Notes under the pieces: model-generated
The model's input: the letters and a program-made list of their open reading frames with translations, nothing else
What the model was told of the DNA's origin: nothing
The model's database searches: none
In this document: positions 16,122 to 24,824 of the stretch, piece by piece
How positions within the stretch are numbered: position 1 is the first letter of the stretch
How the letters are laid out: every line of letters begins with the position of its first letter
Assembly: GCA_024330215.1 (NCBI GenBank)
Contig: JANDLU010000002.1
Span: 81,858-145,857, forward strand
Direction of reading: 5' to 3'
Origin: Candidatus Gaiellasilicea maunaloa
Lineage (GTDB): Bacteria > Actinomycetota > Thermoleophilia > Gaiellales > Gaiellaceae
DNA: 64,000 nucleotides
Program-made: the position numbers and the translations under genes

Positions 16122-17302
16122 TACGACCCTTCCGTCGCGAGCGCGGCGCGAAGCCCGCGGAGCGCCTGAGCGATTCGGTGCTCGTTCTCGACCAGAGCGA
16201 AGCGGACGAAGTCGTCGCCACCCGGGCCGAAGCCTGCCCCTGGGCTCGCGGAGACCTTCCCCTCGCGCAACAGATGAAGCGCGAACGCGTGTGACCCAAG
16301 CGACCGGAACTGTCCCGGGATCGCAGCCCAGACGAACATCGTGGCGCTGGGGGTCGCCACCGGCCAGCCGATTCGCCTCAGTCCGCCGACGAGGATGTCG
16401 CGACGACGCCGGTAGGTGTCGCAGACCGTGGCCACATGGTCGTCGGCCTCGCGCATCGCGACGATGGCCGCGATCTGGATCGGCTGGAACGTGCCGTAGT
16501 CGAGGTAGGACTTGAGGCGGGCGAGCGCAGCGACGACGTCGGCGTTGCCGACCACGAAGCCGACGCGCCAGCCGGCCATCGAGTAGCCCTTCGTCAGCGA
16601 GTAGAGCTCGACTGCGACCTCGCGGGCGCCTTCGGCCTCCAGGATGGACGGTGGCCGGTAGCCGTCGAAGGCGATGTCCGCGTAGGCGAAGTCGTGGACG
16701 ACGACGAGCGAGCGCTCTCGCGCGAAGTCGACGACGCGCTGCCAGAACGGGAGGTCGACGACGGCAGTGGTGGGGTTGTGAGGAAACGACAGGATCAGGA
16801 CGCGCGGGCGCGGGCGAGAGCGCTCGAACGCGTCCTGGAGCCCTTCGAGCACGTCTGAGCCGGCCTCCATCGCCACCTGCGCGACGCTCGCGCCGGCGAG
16901 CACGGGCGCGAAGAGGTGGATCGGATAGCTCGGCGAGGGGACGAGCGCGACGTCCCCGGGTTCCACGAGGACCCACAGCAGGTGCGCGAGTCCCTCCTTG
17001 GCCCCGATCGTGACGACGGCCTCACGTTCGGGGTCGAGCTCGACCCCGAATCGTCGCGCGTAGAGCTCGGTGATCGCCGCGCGGAGGTTTGGAATCCCGC
17101 GGCTGGCCGAGTAGCGGTGGTTACGGGGTCGCGACGCGGCCTCTTGGAGCTTCGCGACGGCGACGCTCGGCGAGGGGAGATCCGGGTTGCCGAAGCCGAG
17201 ATCGATGACGTCCTCGTTGGCGCGGCGCAGCTCGAGCTTGAGCCGATCGATCTCGGCGAACGCGTAGGGCGGGAGCGAGCCGACGCGACGAAGCGGGATC
17301 AC
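16121..17302 (-). CDS. alaC: Class I/II aminotransferase, AlaC-like
   Basis: A 393-residue fold-type I PLP enzyme: DVIDLGFGNPDLPSP near the N terminus, SFPHNPTTAVVD, VVVHDFAYADIAFDG and the PLP-lysine motif SLTKGYSMAGWRVGF. The overall pattern matches the AlaC/YfdZ group of glutamate-pyruvate transaminases, related to LL-diaminopimelate aminotransferase. GTG 17302 lies 11 bp after a TATGTA hexamer, suggesting a nearly leaderless transcript. It is divergent from the sulfite reductase gene with a GTAAAG box between them. Confidence 0.82.
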   Translation of the reverse strand: MIPLRRVGSLPPYAFAEIDRLKLELRRANEDVIDLGFGNPDLPSPSVAVAKLQEAASRPRNHRYSASRGIPNLRAAITELYARRFGVELDPEREAVVTIGAKEGLAHLLWVLVEPGDVALVPSPSYPIHLFAPVLAGASVAQVAMEAGSDVLEGLQDAFERSRPRPRVLILSFPHNPTTAVVDLPFWQRVVDFARERSLVVVHDFAYADIAFDGYRPPSILEAEGAREVAVELYSLTKGYSMAGWRVGFVVGNADVVAALARLKSYLDYGTFQPIQIAAIVAMREADDHVATVCDTYRRRRDILVGGLRRIGWPVATPSATMFVWAAIPGQFRSLGSHAFALHLLREGKVSASPGAGFGPGGDDFVRFALVENEHRIAQALRGLRAALATEGS

Positions 17303-17310
17303 AGCCCAAG

Positions 17311-17325
17311 CTTTACATACAGAAG
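17311..17325. promoter_or_regulatory. GTAAAG box, alaC / sulfite reductase divergent region
   Basis: CTTTACATACAGAAG: perfect left half, right half CAGAAG with three matches to GTAAAG. It overlaps the likely -10 of alaC and lies 28 bp before the sulfite reductase ATG, so one bound protein could control both directions. Confidence 0.5.
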
Positions 17326-17352
17326 TCGCTTTATTTTTGGTAGTAATACCGG

Positions 17353-18984
17353 ATGGCCCAGACTCGACCGCGGGAGCCCGCGACGTGGGAGCTCGTGCTC
17401 AAGCGCAACCCGGTGGAGCGGCTCAAGCAGGAGAAGAGCCCGCTCGGGATCCTCGACGAGCTCCCGGCGCTGATCGCCGCCGGCTACGAGCGGGTAGCCG
17501 AGGAGGACGTCGTCCGGCTCAAGTGGTGGGGCCTCTACCACGACAAGCCGAAGATCGGGACCTTCATGCTTCGGATCAAGCTGCCCGCGGGACGGGCCGA
17601 GCCGCACCAGCTGCGGACGATCGGAGAGCTGTCGCAGCGATACGGACGAAACGCCGGCGAGCTGACGACCCGGCAAACCGTCCAGCTCCATTACCTCGAG
17701 CTCGGAGCGCTCCCGCAGGTGCTCGCGGAGCTCCGGGAGGCCGGTGTGACGACCGCCGGCGGCTGCGGCGACGCCGTGCGCAACGTCACCGGGTGCCCAG
17801 TCCACAGCGTCGACCCGAGCGAGCTCTTCGACGTTACGCCCGTTGTCGACGAGGTCGTGTCCTTCTTCTACGGGAACCCGGACTACTTCGACCTGCCACG
17901 CAAGCACAAGATCACGATCTCGGCCTGCGCCGACCGCTGCAACGCGCCCGAGATCAACTGCATAGCGCTGATCGGCGTCCTGCGCGACGGCGAGCCGGGC
18001 TTCGCGCTCAAGGTGGGCGGCGGACTCTCGTCGGTGCCCCGGATCGCCCGCGACCTCGGCGTCTTTATCCGCCCTGACGAGGCACTGCCCGTCCTGCGCG
18101 CGCTGCTCGACGCGTGGAAGGAAGACCTGACCTACCGTGTCTCGCGAGTCAAGGCGCGGATCAAGTTCATGGTCGACGACTACGGGCCCGACGGCATGCG
18201 CGCCGAGCTCGAGCGGCGGCTCGGCTACGCGCTCCCCGATTTCGAGCTACCCGCCCCCGGCCCGCTCGCCGACCACCTCGGAGTCCACGACGACGGCCTC
18301 GCCGGGCACGTCTACGTCGGCGTCCCCGTCCACGTCGGGCTCCTCTCCGGAGAACAGCTCGTGGCGATCGCCGATCTCGCCGAAGAGCTCGGTCGCGACG
18401 TCCGCGTCACACGCCAGCAGAACTTCATCGTCACGGGAATCGCACGGGAGCGGCTGGAGGAGGCGCTCGAGCGGCTCGCGGCGATCGGCTTCCCCGTCGA
18501 GCTCGACAACGCGCGCGGCACCTCGATCGCCTGCACCGGCGAGCCGCACTGCAACTTCTCCGTCACGGAGACGAAGACGCGGCTCGACGCCCTGATCCAG
18601 CACCTCGAGAGCCGCTTCGGGAGCGCGATCGCGGGCTTGCGGCTGGCGCTCGACGGCTGCCCGCACGCGTGCGCCCACCACTGGATCGGCGACCTCGGCT
18701 TCCAGGGCACCACTGTCCGCGACGAGCAGGGTAAGCGTCGCCAGGCCTACGACATCTTCCTGCGCGGCGGCCTCGGCCCGCACGCAGCAATTGGCAGGCC
18801 CGTGTTTCGGCGCGTGCCCGCTGAGGATCTGGCGGTCGCGGTCGAAGGCCTTGTCGGCGGCTGGCTCGAGGCTCGCGCGGTGGACGAGAGCTTCGTCGAC
18901 TTCGCCCTTCAACTCACCAACGACGAGCTCGGGCTGCTGGCGGGCCTCGAGCCGTCCAAGCCCAGAGAGGTGGCGGCGGTATGA
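17353..18984 (+). CDS. Ferredoxin-dependent sulfite (nitrite/sulfite) reductase
   Basis: A 543-residue siroheme protein with two ferrodoxin-like half repeats and the cluster-binding cysteines CTGEPHCNFSVTETK (about 393-407) and DGCPHACAHHWIGD (about 434-447). TTRQTVQLHYL is the conserved arginine-rich siroheme-phosphate pocket. The family covers both nitrite and sulfite reductases; the APS reductase directly downstream (4-bp overlap) favours six-electron reduction of sulfite to sulfide. Siroheme would be supplied by the genes at 54.5-55.8 kb. Confidence 0.85.
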   Translation: MAQTRPREPATWELVLKRNPVERLKQEKSPLGILDELPALIAAGYERVAEEDVVRLKWWGLYHDKPKIGTFMLRIKLPAGRAEPHQLRTIGELSQRYGRNAGELTTRQTVQLHYLELGALPQVLAELREAGVTTAGGCGDAVRNVTGCPVHSVDPSELFDVTPVVDEVVSFFYGNPDYFDLPRKHKITISACADRCNAPEINCIALIGVLRDGEPGFALKVGGGLSSVPRIARDLGVFIRPDEALPVLRALLDAWKEDLTYRVSRVKARIKFMVDDYGPDGMRAELERRLGYALPDFELPAPGPLADHLGVHDDGLAGHVYVGVPVHVGLLSGEQLVAIADLAEELGRDVRVTRQQNFIVTGIARERLEEALERLAAIGFPVELDNARGTSIACTGEPHCNFSVTETKTRLDALIQHLESRFGSAIAGLRLALDGCPHACAHHWIGDLGFQGTTVRDEQGKRRQAYDIFLRGGLGPHAAIGRPVFRRVPAEDLAVAVEGLVGGWLEARAVDESFVDFALQLTNDELGLLAGLEPSKPREVAAV

Positions 18985-19829
18985 GCGGCGTAGGCTCGAC
19001 GGAGCCGAGCGGAGGTGCCGGCCTTGCCGGCGCCGGAGCGGGAGGAACAGTCGAGATCTTGGACGAGCTCGAAGCTGGAGAGCTCTCGATCGAGTTCGAG
19101 GGAGCGGAGCCGCAGGAGCTCCTCGGCTGGGCGCTCGAGCGCTTCGCGCCGCGGCTCGCGCTCTCGACCGCCTTTCAGGCGGGCGACGTCGTCCTGATCG
19201 ACATGGTGCACGAGCTCGACGGCCAGGCGCGCGTCTTCTCGGTCGACACCGGGCGGCTTCCCGCCGAGACGCACGAGCTGATCGAGGAGCTCCGCCGGCG
19301 CTACCCCGGCCTTCAGCTCGATCTGCTGGCGCCCGACGCGGGTCAGCTCCAGCGGATGGTCGGCACGCACGGCCCGAACCTCTTCCACCAATCGGTCGAG
19401 CGGCGGCTGCTCTGCTGCAACGTCCGCAAGGTGCAGCCGCTGACGAAGCACCTCGCGAGTCTCGACGCATGGTTCACCGGGCTCCGGCGCGACCAGTGGG
19501 CGAGCCGCTCCGACATCCGCAAGATCGAGATCGACCACGACCACGGCGCGATCGTGAAGCTCAACCCCCTTGCCGAATGGACCGAGGAGGAGTGCTGGGA
19601 CTACGTGCGCGAACACGACCTGCCCACGCACGGCCTCTACGCGAAGGGCTACACCTCGATCGGCTGCGCGCCGTGCACGCGCGCGATCGCGCCGGGCGAG
19701 GACACGCGCGCCGGACGCTGGTGGTGGGAGACAGGAGCGCCGAAGGAGTGCGGGATCCACTGCGCGGTCGAGACCGGAGGCCTCGAGCACGAGCTGCACG
19801 CGATCCTCGGCGAGGACGCCGATGCCTGA
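18981..19829 (+). CDS. cysH: APS/PAPS reductase, iron-sulfur type
   Basis: A 282-residue protein with the PP-loop-like start LALSTAFQAGDVV, VFSVDTGRLPAET, and the paired cysteines RLLCCNVRKVQPL and ECGIHC that bind a [4Fe-4S] cluster. The cluster signature is typical of APS (adenylylsulfate) reductases as opposed to PAPS reductases that lack it. It converts activated sulfate to sulfite for the upstream reductase. The first 25 residues are Gly/Ala-rich and may be a loose extension; the start at 18981 overlaps the upstream stop. Confidence 0.88.
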   Translation: MSGVGSTEPSGGAGLAGAGAGGTVEILDELEAGELSIEFEGAEPQELLGWALERFAPRLALSTAFQAGDVVLIDMVHELDGQARVFSVDTGRLPAETHELIEELRRRYPGLQLDLLAPDAGQLQRMVGTHGPNLFHQSVERRLLCCNVRKVQPLTKHLASLDAWFTGLRRDQWASRSDIRKIEIDHDHGAIVKLNPLAEWTEEECWDYVREHDLPTHGLYAKGYTSIGCAPCTRAIAPGEDTRAGRWWWETGAPKECGIHCAVETGGLEHELHAILGEDADA

Positions 19830-20295
19830 GTCGGTCCGGCCCGAGACGGTCAAGCTGCGCGACATGGAGCGCGACGTCGCGCTCGCGGAGGCCCAGGCGG
19901 TCTACATCCTCGCCTCCGAGCCCGGCTACCGTGACGACCTCGCGGCCCTCCTCGCAGCCATCGACGAAGGTGAGCTCGACTCGCCGGACGTGACGACGCT
20001 CGAGCGAGTGCTCGAGCTGGCTCTCCAGACGGGACGGGTCCGCGCCATCTACGGACCCGGAGGCGAGCAGGCCGCGCTGCGGCTCTACCGGCGGCTCCCT
20101 CGCGGGAGTGAGCTGGGCGCAAGCGCCGCAGCGGTGACGGGCGCGTTGACCGCGCTCGTCGGGAGACGGCTCGATTCGGTCCGCCTCGAGGCGACGGGGC
20201 CGGGTAGCTTCGCGCTCGCGTTCTCGCTTGAGGGCGCCGACGTGTCGATCCGGCTCGACCGTCAGGGCGCACGGCTTACGAGCCTCGCGACGTGA
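19822..20295 (+). CDS. Uncharacterised protein in the sulfate-assimilation operon
   Basis: A 157-residue protein beginning at ATG 19822, overlapping cysH by 8 bp. The N-terminal half is helical and acidic (MERDVALAEAQAVYILASEP, ELDSPDVTTLERVLELALQTGRVRAIYGPGG), and the C-terminal half looks like a small beta sheet. I recognise no domain and see no membrane segment or metal motif. The tight overlap suggests a role in sulfate reduction, perhaps as an accessory or regulatory factor. Confidence 0.7.
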   Translation: MPESVRPETVKLRDMERDVALAEAQAVYILASEPGYRDDLAALLAAIDEGELDSPDVTTLERVLELALQTGRVRAIYGPGGEQAALRLYRRLPRGSELGASAAAVTGALTALVGRRLDSVRLEATGPGSFALAFSLEGADVSIRLDRQGARLTSLAT

Positions 20296-20308
20296 CCCTA
20301 GATCAAGA

Positions 20309-20323
20309 CTTTACTTTCTAAAT
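20309..20323. promoter_or_regulatory. GTAAAG box upstream of leuCD
   Basis: CTTTACTTTCTAAAT: perfect left half and four of six matches in the right half. It stands alone in AT-rich sequence between the sulfur operon and leuC, about 105 bp before the leuC ATG. Confidence 0.6.
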
Positions 20324-20360
20324 CGCAATCGATAGGCTCCGGAAGCTGGACTCCCTCCCC

Positions 20361-20397
20361 GGTCAGCGCGGGCGTCACACCGCCGCCCGCGCTGACC
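20361..20397 (+). promoter_or_regulatory. Long perfect hairpin in the leuC leader
   Basis: GGTCAGCGCGGGCG pairs perfectly with CGCCCGCGCTGACC around the loop TCACACCGC, a 14-bp stem located 32 bp before the leuC start. No U-run follows, so it is either an upstream-operon terminator placed after the box or a translational/attenuation element of leuCD. Confidence 0.55.
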
Positions 20398-20428
20398 CAC
20401 CCAGTCCCTCGGGCACGACACGACGCAC

Positions 20429-21838
20429 ATGAGGACATCAAAAACCCTGTTCGAGCGAATCTGGGAGAGCCACCTGGTGGCGCATCCCGACGGTGAGCCG
20501 GCGCTGCTCTATGTCGATCTCCATCTCGTGCACGAGGTGACGTCGCCGCAGGCGTTCGAGGGGCTGCGGCTCGCGAGCCGCCGGGTTCGCCGCCCGGAGT
20601 TGACGCTCGCGACCATGGATCACAATGTGCCCACGACGGAGGGGCCGGTGGACGATCCGCTTGCCCGCCAGCAACTCGACGCGCTCCGCGACAACTGTGC
20701 GGCGTTCGGTGTTCCGCTCTTCGCGACCGGGAGCGGGCGTGAGGGGATCGTCCACGTGATCGGGCCGGAGCTAGGGCTGACCCAGCCGGGAATGACAATC
20801 GTCTGCGGCGACAGCCACACCTCGACGCACGGCGCGTTCGGCGCGCTTGCCTTCGGGATCGGTACGTCCGAGGTCGAGCATGTCCTCGCCACGCAGACGC
20901 TGCCGCAGTCGCCCCCCCGGACCATGCGGGTCGTCTTCGAGGGCGACCCGCCAGAAGGTGTCAGCGCCAAGGATCTCATTCTTGCTGCGATCGGCGAGGC
21001 GGGGGTCGCGGGCGGTGTTGGCCACGTCGTCGAGTACGCCGGTCGCGTGATCGAGCAGCTCTCGATGGAGAATCGCATGACCATCTGCAACATGTCGATC
21101 GAGTGGGGTGCCCGTGCGGGGATGGTGGCCCCCGACGACACGACATTCGCGTACCTCGAGGGCCGAGCGGGAGCGCCGCGCGGTCGCGCGTGGGAGCGGG
21201 CCCTCGACGAGTGGCGCGCGCTACCCACGGATGCCGGGGCGCGATTCGACCAAGAGGTCGTCGTCGACGTCTCGGCGCTCGCGCCGCAGGTCACCTGGGG
21301 AACGAATCCGGCGATGGTCGCGCCGCTGGACGGCTCGGTTCCGGATCCCGCCGACTACGACGATCCCGACCAGCGCGCCGCCGTCGAGCGCGCGCTGACG
21401 TACATGGGGCTCGACCCGGGGACGCCGATCGGCGAGATCTCGGTCGATCGAGTCTTCATCGGCTCCTGCACGAACTCCCGGATCGAGGATCTCCGATCCG
21501 CGGCCGCGATCATCGCGGGACGCCGGATCCATCCGAGGGTGCGCGCGCTCGTCGTTCCGGGCTCCGCGAGCGTCAAGCGCCAGGCCGAGGAGGAGGGGCT
21601 CGACCGCATCTTCGCCGCGGCCGGCTTCGAATGGCGCCGCGCGGGGTGCTCGATGTGCCTGGGGATGAACCCCGACATCCTCCAGGCCGGCGAACGTTGT
21701 GCGTCGACCTCGAATCGCAACTTCGAGGGCCGGCAGGGCGCCGGCGGCAGGACGCACCTCGTCTCGCCCACCGTCGCCGCCGCGACGGCTTTGGCCGGTC
21801 ATTTCGTCCACCCTCAGGAGCTGGAGCCGGTGGCATGA
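20429..21838 (+). CDS. leuC: 3-isopropylmalate dehydratase large subunit
   Basis: A 469-residue aconitase-family protein. The [4Fe-4S] cysteines are in [13 protein letters not shown] and the [10 protein letters not shown] pair; [13 protein letters not shown] is another aconitase signature. Length and motifs match bacterial LeuC. It isomerises 2- to 3-isopropylmalate in leucine synthesis together with LeuD. ATG 20429 gives the classical start [15 protein letters not shown]. The stop overlaps leuD by 4 bp. The partner genes leuA and leuB are at other loci in this window. Confidence 0.96.
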   Translation: MRTSKTLFERIWESHLVAHPDGEPALLYVDLHLVHEVTSPQAFEGLRLASRRVRRPELTLATMDHNVPTTEGPVDDPLARQQLDALRDNCAAFGVPLFATGSGREGIVHVIGPELGLTQPGMTIVCGDSHTSTHGAFGALAFGIGTSEVEHVLATQTLPQSPPRTMRVVFEGDPPEGVSAKDLILAAIGEAGVAGGVGHVVEYAGRVIEQLSMENRMTICNMSIEWGARAGMVAPDDTTFAYLEGRAGAPRGRAWERALDEWRALPTDAGARFDQEVVVDVSALAPQVTWGTNPAMVAPLDGSVPDPADYDDPDQRAAVERALTYMGLDPGTPIGEISVDRVFIGSCTNSRIEDLRSAAAIIAGRRIHPRVRALVVPGSASVKRQAEEEGLDRIFAAAGFEWRRAGCSMCLGMNPDILQAGERCASTSNRNFEGRQGAGGRTHLVSPTVAAATALAGHFVHPQELEPVA

Positions 21839-22422
21839 AGCGGTTCGAGAAGGTGACGGCGCGCGTCGCCGTGCTCGACCGTGCCGACGTGGACACCGAC
21901 CAGATCATCCCGAAGCAGTTCCTCAAGCGGATCGAGCGGACCGGCTATGGCGAGTTCCTCTTCTTCGATTGGGCCAAGGATCCAGGTTTCGAGCTCCACC
22001 GACCGCAGTTCGCGGGGGCACGGATCCTCCTCACGGGGCGCAACTTCGGTTGCGGCTCGTCTCGCGAGCACGCGGCGTGGGCGCTTCAGGATGCGGGCTA
22101 CGACGCTGTCATCGCTCCGTCCTTCGGCGACATCTTCAGGACGAACTCGCTGAAGATAGGGCTTCTGCCCGTCGCTCTCCCTGCGGCCGAGATTCGGGTG
22201 CTGATGGAGGTCGCGAACGATGGGGGCGAGATGACGATCGATCTGGAGGCGCTCGAGTTGATCGCGCCGGACAGGCCCCGGATTCCCTTCCAACTCGACG
22301 CGTTCGAGCGCGAGCGCCTGCTCGGGGGCCTCGACGATATCGCCCTGACCCTGAGGAGAGACCCCGAGATCACCGCGTACGAGGCCGCACACCCCGCGCG
22401 CGTCGCGACGATCTCCCTCTAG
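21835..22422 (+). CDS. leuD: 3-isopropylmalate dehydratase small subunit
   Basis: A 195-residue swivel-domain subunit starting at ATG 21835. [16 protein letters not shown] and [21 protein letters not shown] are the diagnostic LeuD motifs. It completes the LeuC active site. The last four bases overlap the end of the convergent AraC-type gene, with no terminator between them. Confidence 0.96.
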   Translation: MKRFEKVTARVAVLDRADVDTDQIIPKQFLKRIERTGYGEFLFFDWAKDPGFELHRPQFAGARILLTGRNFGCGSSREHAAWALQDAGYDAVIAPSFGDIFRTNSLKIGLLPVALPAAEIRVLMEVANDGGEMTIDLEALELIAPDRPRIPFQLDAFERERLLGGLDDIALTLRRDPEITAYEAAHPARVATISL

Positions 22423-23273
22423 CGTCCCTCCGCGTTGCCGGCCGCCTCTCCCGAGAAGATCCGACGATACGCTCGCGGGGTCGTCTCTCGTAGTTCCCTG
22501 AATCGCCGATTGAAGTTGGCGAGGTTCGTGAAGCCGGATTCCGCCGCGACGCGTGCGATCGGAAGATCGGTGCCGGAGAGCAAAGCGCAGGCTCGAGCCA
22601 CTCTGAGCTCGTTGAGATAACCCGTGAAGGAGCGGCCCATCGCTCGGCGGAAGAAGCGGCTGAACGAGCCTGGGGTCATGTGCGCCACCTCGGCCGCTTT
22701 GGCGATGGGGAGGGGTTGCGTGCAGTTTTCGTGCAGGAAGCCACACACGTCGTCGATCCGGCGACGAGTGTGCTCGTGCGGTCGTGACCCGGCTGGGCCA
22801 CAGAGTGCCCGGCGCTGCGCACGACTCAGCTCGAGCAGGATGTCGAGGAGCCGGAGCAGTCGGTGGAGTCCGGCGGCGGCTTCGAGGTCGTTGAAGGCGC
22901 GCACGGCCGCTCCCGATGCCCGGAAGCCGAGCGCTCCGTGTGACGGTTCGAGGAGCTCCCGAAGCGCATGCGCATCAGCCCGAGCCAGGAGCGGCTCGCC
23001 GACGAAGTCGCGCGTGAAGTGAACGACCATTCCGGCTCCTGCAGGCACCGGCGTATTGGACGCCCACGTGTGCGAGACGTTCGACCCGATCAGCACGAGG
23101 TCGCGCGGGCCGAACTCGTCCACGCGGTCTCCCATGAAACGCGTCCCGCTGCCCTCGGTGATCAACGAGAGCTCGTATTCCGGGTGGTAGTGCCGGTTGA
23201 AGCCGAACGACTCGTCGACGAGCCGCAGAAATCCAAACCCGGTCGTCGGCAGACGCTCCCGCACGGCATCCAT
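22419..23273 (-). CDS. AraC-family transcriptional regulator with cupin sensor
   Basis: A 284-residue protein starting at ATG 23273; the longer in-frame extension upstream lacks any domain. The N-terminal cupin-like domain (GFNRHYHPEYELSLITEGSG and DRVDEFGPRDLVLIG) would sense a sugar. The C-terminal double helix-turn-helix (PLPIAKAAEVAHMTPGSFSR, ending with LPIARVAAESGFTNLANFNR) binds DNA. It is divergent from the sugar ABC importer and probably activates it. Confidence 0.88.
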   Translation of the reverse strand: MDAVRERLPTTGFGFLRLVDESFGFNRHYHPEYELSLITEGSGTRFMGDRVDEFGPRDLVLIGSNVSHTWASNTPVPAGAGMVVHFTRDFVGEPLLARADAHALRELLEPSHGALGFRASGAAVRAFNDLEAAAGLHRLLRLLDILLELSRAQRRALCGPAGSRPHEHTRRRIDDVCGFLHENCTQPLPIAKAAEVAHMTPGSFSRFFRRAMGRSFTGYLNELRVARACALLSGTDLPIARVAAESGFTNLANFNRRFRELRETTPRAYRRIFSGEAAGNAEGR

Positions 23274-23515
23274 GCGGGAAACGATACGTCTCGGTCGGCG
23301 TCGGCGGGATAGGTTACCGCAGAGCTGCTCTCTGAGTACCAGTTCTGGACGACTCTGACGGAGCACGAACGTCCCCGGCCAGCCAGACTCGAACCATGCC
23401 CACGCGGCGCCCATCCGGCCATCGAGGTCGCGGTCGGCGCCTCCGAGTTCCGTTTCCTCGATACCGAGACACGGCTCGTCATCCGTGGAAACGGCTCGCA
23501 ACCGAAAGGAGTCTC

Positions 23516-24820
23516 ATGAGTATCCTCAGCAGGCATCGCCTGGGTGCCTCGGTGTTCCTCACCCTTGGGGTGCTTGCCGCCGGCGCCATTGCGGCAAGCG
23601 CGAAGAGCGACGTCCGACTGGCAGGCGACCTATCCGTCGTCGCAGTCTGGTCGGGTGCCGAGCAGGCCAGCTTCAATGCCGTCCTGGCCGGATTCGAGCA
23701 GCGAAACCCGGGAGTGAAGGTCACGTACGCCTCCGCCGGCGCTCAACTCCCCACAGTGCTCGCAACGGCCGTCCAGGGAGGCAATCCCCCCGATGTCGCA
23801 GTGCTCCCGCAGCCGGGTCTGATGAAGGACTTCGTCGGGAAGGGCGCGCTGAAGCCGATCGACTTCGCCAAGTCGACGATCGCGAGAAACTTCTCCTCGG
23901 ACTGGACGAAGCTCGGAACCGTGAACGGCAAGCTCTACGGCGTCTTCTTCAAGGGTGCGAACAAGTCGATCGTGTGGTTCAACACGAGCGTCTTCAAGCA
24001 GGCCGGGATCGCGAAGCCGCCGAAGACGTGGGCAGGCTTCCTGAAGATCGCGAAGACGCTTCGCGCGTCGGGCACGAAGGCCTACTCGATCGACGGCGCC
24101 GACGGTTGGGCGCTCACGGACTGGTTCGAGAACGTCTACCTCCGCCAGGCGGGTGCGGCAAAGTACGACCTCCTCAGCACGCACAGGATCAAGTGGACAG
24201 ACCCATCCGTGAAAGCAGCACTACGGACACTGGCGCAGGTGTTCGGCGATCGAGGCAACATCGTGGGAGGCGTCTCCGGTTCGCTCCAGACCGGCTTCAC
24301 CACGGCGCTGGCGCAGCTCTTCACCGACCCCCCGAACGGGGCGATGTTCATGGAGGGGGACTTCGTGCCCTCGTTCGTGCCGGCAAAGGCCGTGGCCGGC
24401 AGGGACTACGGGTTCTTCGCCTTCCCGTCGATCAACAAGTCGGCGCCCGCCGTCGTGGGAGGTGGCGACGTTGCGGTGATGTTCAAGGACAGCGCCGCCG
24501 CGCGAGCGTTGATGACGTACCTCGCCGGTCCGGAGGCGGCAGAGATCTGGGTCCGCAGAGGCGGGTTCTCGTCGCCGAACAAGAATGTGCCGGCGAGCGC
24601 GTACCCGGACCCGACCACGCGGCGAACCGCAGCGGCGCTGGCCAACGCACGAACCTTCCGTTTCGACATGTCCGACCTCCAACCGGGGTCGTTCGGCGCC
24701 ACCGTCGGCCAGGGCCAATGGAAGCTCTTCCAGGACTTCCTTGCGAACCCGAAGAACCTGGACCGCATCGCGGCGAGGCTCGAGGCAGCGGCGACCGCGG
24801 CGTACAAGGCCGGCAAATAG
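23516..24820 (+). CDS. Sugar ABC transporter substrate-binding protein
   Basis: A 434-residue family-1 extracellular solute-binding protein. The start at ATG 23516 has AAAGGAG upstream and leads into a signal peptide (LTLGVLAAGAIAASA, cleavage near residue 29) without a lipobox Cys. GDLSVVAVWSGAEQASFNAV, YGVFFKGANKSIVWFN and the C-terminal ALMTYLAGPEAAEIW are typical for maltose/oligosaccharide binders. It delivers sugar to the two permeases downstream. The operon has no ATPase of its own. Confidence 0.88.
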   Translation: MSILSRHRLGASVFLTLGVLAAGAIAASAKSDVRLAGDLSVVAVWSGAEQASFNAVLAGFEQRNPGVKVTYASAGAQLPTVLATAVQGGNPPDVAVLPQPGLMKDFVGKGALKPIDFAKSTIARNFSSDWTKLGTVNGKLYGVFFKGANKSIVWFNTSVFKQAGIAKPPKTWAGFLKIAKTLRASGTKAYSIDGADGWALTDWFENVYLRQAGAAKYDLLSTHRIKWTDPSVKAALRTLAQVFGDRGNIVGGVSGSLQTGFTTALAQLFTDPPNGAMFMEGDFVPSFVPAKAVAGRDYGFFAFPSINKSAPAVVGGGDVAVMFKDSAAARALMTYLAGPEAAEIWVRRGGFSSPNKNVPASAYPDPTTRRTAAALANARTFRFDMSDLQPGSFGATVGQGQWKLFQDFLANPKNLDRIAARLEAAATAAYKAGK

Positions 24821-24824
24821 GAAC

